12,522 bases of DNA, taken from positions 99,505-112,026 of the forward strand of contig MU646366.1 of NCBI GenBank assembly GCA_026770585.1. Reading direction: 5' to 3'. The notes beneath the pieces were generated by a model. The model did no database searches. It was not told the origin of the DNA and saw only the letters and a list, made by a program, of their open reading frames with translations. This DNA comes from Baffinella frigidus (Eukaryota; Cryptophyceae; Cryptomonadales; Baffinellaceae). Made by a program: the position numbers and the translations under genes. Positions 7,170 to 12,522 of the stretch are shown here, piece by piece (positions within the stretch are counted from its first letter, which is position 1; every line of letters begins with the position of its first letter).

Positions 7170-7383
7170 TGTATTGATATTCGATATCAGTGTGGTCCTT
7201 ATATACTCGAGCCACCTGGTAGAGACGGCGCTCGATAGCGGCCTTGTGTTTGTCACCTAGATCTTTGAACCATCCGGGCCAGGCGTGGTTACTTGTGACG
7301 ACGATCACCTTGGGCTTCCATGTGATGAACCCTCCTTTAACAGGAACTTGCATAGGATATCGATCAGTGAGTTGGAGCCAGAT
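7072..7383 (-). pseudogene. CRESS-DNA-virus-type Rep, C-terminal helicase fragment
   Basis: Rep proteins of circular Rep-encoding ssDNA viruses join an HUH endonuclease to a superfamily 3 helicase. Only the helicase end is present. The minus frame, open from 7383 to the stop at 7072-7074, reads DRYPMQVPVKGG, then a Walker-C-like VIVVTSN, then RRL in an arginine-finger position, followed by a divergent P/E-rich tail. The HUH domain, Walker A and Walker B are absent. A TAA at 7384-7386 closes the frame upstream. The longest ATG-started frame begins at 7353. It is an endogenised, truncated copy; the viral lineage is not determinable here. Confidence 0.75.
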
Positions 7384-7563
7384 TTAGTCAACCCTATGGT
7401 ACGAATTGAAGAAAATAGACACCGACCGATGTCGGAGCGCCCGTGTTCTTAAAGCCCAGATACCCCTGTATTGAGGGGGGGGGGCGTGGTGTGTGAGTAC
7501 AAAACGCGCAAGTGCAAGCAACATGGCCACCGTGGAGTGAACGGGTGGTTGCCCTGTACCGAG

Positions 7564-7690
7564 TACAGGGCTACCGCGCTCAATAAAAACTGCCGCCCCA
7601 CTAGGGCCGCCATAGGACCCTAGGCATAGGCCTACTGTGGGGTGCTGGGGGAAGGCGGTTTCTTATGAGCGAGGTACATGTACCCCTGTA
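7564..7690. mobile_element. 127-bp MITE, TACAGGGGTACC family
   Basis: The left end is TACAGGGCTACCGCGCTCAA and the right end, inverted, is TACAGGGGTACATGTACCTC followed by GCTCATAAGAAACCGCC. The interior holds the palindromic core around CATAGGACCCTAGGCATAGG. No coding capacity; no clear target duplication beyond TA. Confidence 0.75.
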
Positions 7691-7770
7691 CCCCAAATGG
7701 GCACGAGAGAGACTGGACGCCTGTCCCTAGGATCAGCCAGAGACACCCATCTAGGCGGATCACGCCTGTG

Positions 7771-7980
7771 TATAGGGGTACCTCACTCGTAAGGCGCCTG
7801 TTATCTGAGAACGGTCGGTGTCAAAACGGTGATGAAAAACCACGCGTCTCAACGATTCATTTAGCAAGTCACTCTGGTTTTTCCTGGACTCACACCACCC
7901 GAGGGTACGGTAGGCCATTCCGAGGATTCTAGGACCCGCCTAGCCACGGTGCGTGTCGTTACTCGCGATTCGCCCCTGTA
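7771..7980. mobile_element. Degenerate element of the TACAGGGGTACC family
   Basis: The left end is TATAGGGGTACCTCACTCGT and the right end is ACTCGCGATTCGCCCCTGTA. The interior includes GGGTACGGTAGGCC and TCTAGGACCCGCCTAG, versions of the core of the other members. The terminal repeats match imperfectly, so the pairing is tentative. Confidence 0.5.
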
Positions 7981-8188
7981 CAAGTCCCGCTAATCTGACG
8001 CAGTTTTCTGGCATCCGTGTCCTAGAAAAACAAGGCCTCCCTGTAATTCTCTGTGTGGGATACAGGCCGTGAGACAGAGCGCAGTTTGCTAGAGTGAGCG
8101 CTCGCCTTGCCACGCCTCAAACCACCCGCAAGTTCGGAGACTGCACTTGGTCTCGGTCGCGCAGACACGGAAAGATGGAAGGAATCGA
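7981..8188. other. Spacer downstream of H2B, no gene seen
   Basis: No repeats or motifs recognised. Confidence 0.4.
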
Positions 8189-8194
8189 TTTATT
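8189..8194 (-). terminator. AATAAA poly(A) signal of H2B
   Basis: TTTATT on the plus strand reads AATAAA on the minus strand, about 125 bases after the H2B stop. It suggests a polyadenylated histone mRNA. Confidence 0.7.
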
Positions 8195-8227
8195 GAGCTC
8201 ACTCCCCTCGCTCGATCTCAACAAGCA

Positions 8228-8248
8228 CCCGGGGAGTCGGACCCCGGG
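8228..8248 (-). other. GC-rich hairpin in the H2B 3' UTR
   Basis: CCCGGGG and CCCCGGG form a perfect 7-bp stem with a 7-base loop. It does not match the animal histone stem-loop consensus. Confidence 0.5.
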
Positions 8249-8317
8249 GACGCGCCGCGCGTGCCGATTGGTTGTGAATGACACCAGTGGAGAGCAAATC
8301 GCTCCCAAGCGGACCGC

Positions 8318-8683
8318 CTACGAGGAGGAGGTGTACTTGGTCACGGCCTTGGTGCCCTCGGATACGGCGTGCTTGGCGAGCTCGCCGGGGAGGACGAGGC
8401 GCACAGCGGTCTGGATCTCGCGGGACGTGAGGGTGCCCTTCTTGTTGTACCGCACGAGCTTGCCGGCCTCGTTGGCGATCTTGTCGAAGATGTCCGAGAT
8501 GAAAGAATTCATGATGCTCATGCCCTTGGTCGAGATGCCCGTGTCCGGGTGCACCTGCTTGAGCACCTTGTAGATGTAGATCGAGTAGGACTCGGTGCGC
8601 TTCTTCTTCCGCTTGCCGCCCTTCTCGCCCTTGGGCGCCTTCACCTTGGGCGCCTTCTTGGCCTTGGCCTTCTTCGCGGGCAT
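8318..8683 (-). CDS. Histone H2B
   Basis: A 121-residue core histone that pairs with H2A in the nucleosome. A short Lys-rich tail ([10 protein letters not shown]...) leads to the fold: [58 protein letters not shown] and the C-terminal AVTKYTSSS, with the Lys equivalent to the ubiquitination site. The start is placed at MPAKK. An in-frame ATG 15 bases upstream (8698) would add MGFGG, and the same arrangement is found in H4. Intronless; transcribed divergently from H4 across about 350 bases; ends with AATAAA. Identification is secure. Confidence 0.97.
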   Translation of the reverse strand: MPAKKAKAKKAPKVKAPKGEKGGKRKKKRTESYSIYIYKVLKQVHPDTGISTKGMSIMNSFISDIFDKIANEAGKLVRYNKKGTLTSREIQTAVRLVLPGELAKHAVSEGTKAVTKYTSSS

Positions 8684-9359
<676 letters not shown>

Positions 9360-9382
9360 ACATGCCGCCCCCGGCCACTTCA

Positions 9383-9404
9383 GGCTGAGACGCGCGTCTC
9401 GGCT
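9383..9404 (+). other. 3' UTR hairpin of H4
   Basis: GGCTGAGAC GCGC GTCTCGGCT can form a 9-bp stem (with G-U pairs) and a 4-base loop 24 bases after the stop. Position fits a histone 3' stem-loop but the sequence does not match the animal consensus. A normal AATAAA follows at 9576. Confidence 0.5.
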
Positions 9405-9575
9405 GACTGGTGTTTTCAACGCCACAACCCAGGGCCTCGCTGGCGCGTTGCCTGCCCGCGGCTGCCTTCTGCTGCCCCACCTTCTCGGGTGGGACAAAGT
9501 GAGTAGCAAGTAGGCTGGCAAGGCTGTCGATTCGATTTCGACCAGGCCCTGCCAAAGGAGACGGTAATCAAGCTT

Positions 9576-9581
9576 AATAAA
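9576..9581 (+). terminator. AATAAA poly(A) signal of H4
   Basis: AATAAA lies about 217 bases after the H4 stop in an AT-rich stretch (CTTAATAAAGTTAATCAA). Confidence 0.7.
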
Positions 9582-10013
9582 GTTAATCAATAATCAAGAA
9601 GCAAGGGCGTGTCATGGAGACCGCGTGGTGCCATTGCGCCCATCTGTTTGCACCGTGGCCCTCACTTGCCATGGTGCCTTGAGTTTGAGAACATGCTCGC
9701 TGCCCGACGCCATTTCGTAGTTGCTAGGCCCTACCGATTTGGTGCGGTGTGTTCATTCGAGGCACCCCTGTTCTATACTTGCATGCCCTCATGCAGGTGC
9801 AACTGCACACGCACGGCCGCTCTTGCAATACCCGACTGATCTCTGATCAGTGAACAAGACATGGTGTACCATTCCCCCGACAGGACTACTGCAAATGCGA
9901 AATGAGTTGTGCAAGTTCGCTGGAACTGCACCGCGTGGTGCGTTACAGGGGTCAGAAAACGCTCGCCGTTTCGTTGATCGCGGGAGAGGCGAGAAGATGG
10001 TCATACGCACCTA
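9582..10013. other. Intergenic or intronic stretch, no gene assigned
   Basis: A short open frame (9609-9839, +) has no recognisable motif. The palindromic GATCTCTGATC lies near 9839. The end, CCTAGTTGGGTGGTCC, resembles the CGCGTTGGGTGGTCC at 10431-10445. Confidence 0.4.
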
Positions 10014-10139
10014 GTTGGGTGGTCCGTGGCGCATGGGCAGAGGTCCACTGTAGGTAGGCTCCTACGGCGCTGCATGTCCTTGTTCGCGAGTGTGTCTGTA
10101 CCTGCCGCTCGCCTGGTCTGCTGCCTCATCCCTGGACCC
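10014..10139 (+). repeat. About 120-bp direct repeat, copy 1
   Basis: It matches 10511-10640 across TGGTCCGTGG, GGGCAGAGGYC, TAGGCTCCTACGGCGCTGC, TTCGCGAGTGT and CCTGGACCCTA, with small indels. Confidence 0.8.
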
Positions 10140-10390
10140 TACAACCCAAACCCTAAGCTCTCATCCCTAAACTCTAAACCCCAACCCCTTAACTCCAGAA
10201 CCTTAACCCCACACAGGTGACGGCCCTAAAACCTATCCCAAACCATGAACCCTAAACCCTAAACCCTGGACCCTAAACCCTAAACCCTCAACCCCAAACC
10301 CCACACCCCACACCCCACACCCTAAACCCTCAACCCCAAACCCTTAACCCCAAACCCCAAACCCCAACCCCCAAACCACAAACCCTACTC
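10140..10390. repeat. Telomere-like CCCTAAA/CCCCAAA array
   Basis: Mixed CCCTAAA, CCCCAAA and CCCCACA units with short unique interruptions (for example GGTGACGGCC near 10217). Confidence 0.9.
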
Positions 10391-10401
10391 ACACCTTCCA
10401 G

Positions 10402-10509
10402 GGGATTCTCGAGAGGATTGCGAAACGCAGCGCGTTGGGTGGTCCTCCTGAACTACTGTCTCTCGCAACCCTCGAGGACTTGCCGGGACCCCCGAGAGCC
10501 TTGGGTTCC
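10402..10509 (+). other. Exon-like island, function unknown
   Basis: After TTCCAG an open frame of 36 codons begins GILERIAKRSALGG and could end before GTAGG at 10510 or earlier at GTCCTC (10442). It sits after a telomere-like array, as the Kir exons do. No family was recognised; it is a candidate exon of another gene only. Confidence 0.25.
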
Positions 10510-10510
10510 G

Positions 10511-10640
10511 TAGGTTGGCAGGGTGGTCCGTGGTTTGGGCAGAGGCCTACTGTAGGCTCCTACGGCGCTGCGTGTCCGTATTCGCGAGTGTCTCTGTAAG
10601 CGCTAGCCTGACCTGCTGCCTAAACCCTGGACCCTAAACC
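10511..10640 (+). repeat. About 120-bp direct repeat, copy 2
   Basis: Second copy of 10014-10139, also followed by a telomere-like array. The arrangement resembles the exon-plus-intron echoes of the Kir gene. Confidence 0.8.
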
Positions 10641-10690
10641 GTAAACGCTTACCCCTTTTCCCTAATCCCTATTCTCTCATCCCCAACCCC
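10618..10690. repeat. Short telomere-like array
   Basis: CCCTAAACC, CCTAATCCCT and similar degenerate units up to a CCAG at 10695-10698, after which an open frame LPSEEATRPSLPAFLANQ begins. That frame is a weak exon candidate. Confidence 0.7.
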
Positions 10691-10824
10691 TCATCCAGCT
10701 GCCGTCCGAAGAGGCAACCAGGCCCTCCCTACCGGCGTTTCTCGCGAATCAGGAAACGCACCCCCGAAGGCCTGTTCCTAGCTAGCGGGTCTCTCTCCCA
10801 AGGCGGGCCCGTCCTATGATAGCT

Positions 10825-10929
10825 ATCCCGTAAGTGGCGAGTAGGCTCATACGCCCTACCGTAGGGCCCTCTAGGACCTGCCTAGGACCTCTTGCGGGTG
10901 AAATTTGACCAGCTCGCCACTTGAGGGAT
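10825..10929. mobile_element. Palindromic element, TCCCTTAAGTGG family (left arm)
   Basis: The left end ATCCCGTAAGTGGCGAGTAG and the right end CTCGCCACTTGAGGGAT are inverted. The interior has CCCTACCGTAGGGCCCTC, CCTGCCTAGG and GGTGAAATTTGACC. Confidence 0.8.
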
Positions 10930-10979
10930 GTGAGGACGGCGTCCCAGGGCGAGGACGGGCCCGCCTCAGGACGGAGTTC

Positions 10980-11049
10980 TCCCTTAAGTGGCGAGCTGGT
11001 CCTAGGACCCTACCGTAGGGCGTATGAGCCTACTCGCCACTTAAGGGAT
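10980..11049. mobile_element. Palindromic element, same family, inverted (right arm)
   Basis: It starts TCCCTTAAGTGGCGAGCTGG and ends CTACTCGCCACTTAAGGGAT. Its right half is the reverse complement of the left half of 10825-10929 over more than 40 bases, so the two form a large inverted repeat around a spacer of about 50 bases. Confidence 0.8.
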
Positions 11050-11078
11050 AGGGCCCCGTGTGGCGAGCGAGGACGGGC

Positions 11079-11283
11079 CCTACAGTAGGGCTGTGTCTAG
11101 GGCCCTATGGTCGTCCTAGGGAGAGACTGAGCGCCGATTCTGCGGAGGAGTCGATGCATTGTACAGTGTATGTAGGTACCTACAGTAGGGCTATGCCTAG
11201 GGCCCTCAGTGCGGCGGAACCCCCACCGAGGCTGAGCGCCGATTCTGCAGCAAGGACAGGAGGCGATGCATTGTATGTACATG
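11079..11283 (+). repeat. Tandem duplication, two copies of about 100 bp
   Basis: CCTACAGTAGGGCT starts at 11079 and 11179; CTGAGCGCCGATTCTGC at 11127 and 11232; CGATGCATTGTA at about 11152 and 11263. The copies differ by small indels. Confidence 0.85.
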
Positions 11284-11380
11284 TCTAATGAAAGAGTGGG
11301 GATCCACATTGTTGACCAAGCTGCACAATGGGAAGTGTCTCACAGTCTCGCACAGACTCGAGGGCTGCGTTCATGTCTAC

Positions 11381-11500
11381 TACAGGGGCACCTCGCTTAT
11401 AAGAAAACGCACCCCCCTAGGACCCTACCGTAGACCCATGCCTAGGGTCCTAGGGGGGTCCTAGGGGGGTGGGCGTTTTCTTATGTGAGCGCACACTGTA
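11381..11500. mobile_element. 120-bp MITE, TACAGGGGTACC family
   Basis: The left end TACAGGGGCACCTCGCTTAT then AAGAAAACGC; the right end GCGTTTTCTTATGTGAGCGC then ACACTGTA. The inner arms CCTAGGACCCTACCGTAG and CATGCCTAGGGTCCTAGG make nearly the whole element one hairpin. Confidence 0.85.
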
Positions 11501-11989
11501 CATCTCTCGAGGACTGTACGTCAAGTGTCGCGCAGATCATGGGCACCAACGCCGACCAGCACAGCCGTTTCTGCGAGGTTTCATCCCGTTTTTTTAATTA
11601 CATGGGCATCCAATAATTTTCAATTCTGGTCCTCTGCTCTCAGCGCCCCAGCCGTCGGCGTCGACGAAATCGGAGGCGAAATCGGAGGCGCCCCTGCCAC
11701 CAGCCACCAGACGAGAATCAGATCGGGATATTTGCCCTGGGGAGAAAAGCGATTTACTTACTTGACAAACACGACCGCTTCACGCTAGGGGGAGAGGTGT
11801 GACGAGACCAGAGGGCTCAAGCTGCCCGCAACCACCCCGGAGGGTAGCCCCCGTGCCCGCTGGAGTAAATTTCACAGAGAGTCTGCGCTGAGAACAGACT
11901 CTTGGTGTGAAAAAAAATGCTTCAACTCCATTCGGATCTGCTTCTTTTCTGGTGGCTGGTGGTTCCGCGCCAGGGGGGGGGGGCAACTT
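11501..11989. other. Stretch with one weak exon-like island
   Basis: CGCAG at 11531-11535 is followed by an open IMGTNADQHSRFCE, ending before GTTTCA at 11578. This could be a 42-nt exon, as small as those of Kir, but no family was recognised. A duplicated GGAGGCGAAATCGGAGGCG lies near 11670. The rest shows no pattern. Confidence 0.3.
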
Positions 11990-12118
11990 TACAGGGGTAC
12001 CTCGCTCATAAGAAACTGCCCCCCCCACTAGAACCCTACAGTAGGCCTATGCCGAGGGTCCTACCGTGGCCCCAGGCTAGGGGGGGCGGCGGTTTCTCAT
12101 GAGCGAGGTACCCCTCTA
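11990..12118. mobile_element. 129-bp MITE, TACAGGGGTACC family
   Basis: The left end TACAGGGGTACCTCGCTCAT then AAGAAACTGCC; the right end GGCGGTTTCTCATGAGCGAG then GTACCCCTCTA. The interior carries CCCTACAGTAGGCCTATGCC and GAGGGTCC. It is one of the best-preserved members and is 28-base-scale symmetrical at its ends. Confidence 0.88.
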
Positions 12119-12170
12119 ATTGAAACGCGCGTGAAAACACGCAAGCGTCACGCGTCACCAGCGGGCACGT

Positions 12171-12259
12171 GTGGGTGTCTAGGATCTAAGGGCATACGTA
12201 TATTCACTAAGTATAATAAGTATATTCACTTAGGCCTCCGAAGTAGATGAGACACCCAC
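12171..12259. mobile_element. Small inverted-repeat element, GTGGGTGTCT ends
   Basis: GTGGGTGTCT at 12171-12180 is inverted as AGACACCCAC at 12250-12259. The interior is AT-rich with two copies of GTATATTCACT. A relative of its left 25 bases occurs at 6175-6199. Confidence 0.6.
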
Positions 12260-12394
12260 CCGGCTGTGCGGGCGCCTCGTGTGTGGATCGCAGGTTACGA
12301 GCCTGGACAATGGGCACTACCTCGCGGTTTGACTGGCGGTAGCGAGGCTGGGGCGCTGATCTCGTCCGGGGGCGTCGTCGGTCTGCGCACCTGG
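12260..12394. other. Unassigned unique stretch
   Basis: No feature supported. On the minus strand a CCCAG precedes an open stretch, which would fit an exon before a C-rich array, but no family was recognised. Confidence 0.25.
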
Positions 12395-12522
12395 GTTAGG
12401 AGTGCGGGGTTCAGGGGTTTAGGGTTGAGGGTTGAGGGGTGAGGAGTTAGGGTTTGGGGTTTGGGGTTTGGGGTTTGGGGTTGGGGGTTTGGGGTTTGGG
12501 GTTTGGGGTTTGGGGTTTGGGG
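12395..12522. repeat. G-strand array, TTTGGGG units, to window end
   Basis: GGTTTAGGG and GGTTGAGGG units pass into a homogeneous (TTTGGGG)n tract from about 12447. It is more uniform than the other arrays and runs off the window. Confidence 0.9.

Larger units (their letters stand above)
7000..7470. mobile_element. TIR element enclosing a CRESS-type Rep fragment
   Basis: The left end TACAGGGGTATCTGGGCT (7000-7017) followed by AAGAAA matches the inverted right end at 7446-7470 (CAGATACCCCTGTA, preceded by TTCTTAAAGCC). The flanks read TTGAGGTGGG (6990-6999) and TTGAGGGGGG (7471-7480), a possible 10-bp target duplication with one mismatch, although G-richness weakens this. If the ends are instead TA, the duplication would be TA. 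The interior carries the Rep fragment on the minus strand and no transposase. Confidence 0.75.

Noticed and set aside
7000-7470. CRESS replication origin (nonanucleotide stem-loop)
   Set aside because: No TAGTATTAC-like nonamer at the tip of a hairpin was found near the Rep fragment.
7418-7822. Inverted GACACCGACCG at 7418-7428 and 7812-7822
   Set aside because: An 11-base match spanning two different elements; could be chance and does not fit their boundaries.

Overview
The window is nuclear DNA of a eukaryotic microbe, most likely a microalga or similar protist with a large, repeat-rich genome. It carries two core histone genes with AATAAA poly(A) signals, a gene split by at least eight introns, many degenerate arrays of the TTTAGGG telomere type, and GC-rich third codon positions. 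The lineage cannot be fixed from sequence alone: dinoflagellate, haptophyte and prasinophyte green alga are all possible.

Bases 1 to about 5991 (+) hold most of an inward-rectifier potassium channel (Kir) gene whose 5' part lies outside the window. No long ORF reveals it. It appears only when nine short exons are recognised: pore loop with TIGFG filter, TM2, tether and PIP2-site segment, several cytoplasmic beta-strand blocks, the ID.KSPLW block, and the SYLP...GHEFEP block. Every junction is phase-compatible. Introns are filled with telomere-like repeats and with decayed partial copies ('echoes') of the neighbouring exon.

Bases 5992-8180 are non-genic and rich in mobile elements. Three terminal-inverted-repeat elements lie in a row. 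The first (7000-7470) encloses, on the minus strand, the C-terminal part of a CRESS-DNA-virus-type Rep helicase. The small elements at 7564-7690, 7771-7980, 11381-11500 and 11990-12118 share its TACAGGGGTA ends, so the viral-type fragment lies inside, or was captured by, a transposon family.

Bases 8180-9600 hold a divergent histone pair, H2B (minus) and H4 (plus), around a bidirectional promoter of about 350 bp with E2F-like sites. Both genes carry the same 18-base in-frame leader, ATGGGTYTCGGCGGCATG, ahead of the usual histone start.

Bases 9600-12522 are intergenic or intronic. They contain a second palindromic element family (TIR TCCCTTAAGTGGCGAG), a third small inverted-repeat element, tandem duplications, more telomere-like arrays, and a few exon-like islands that may belong to another unrecognised gene. 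The window ends in a TTTGGGG array.
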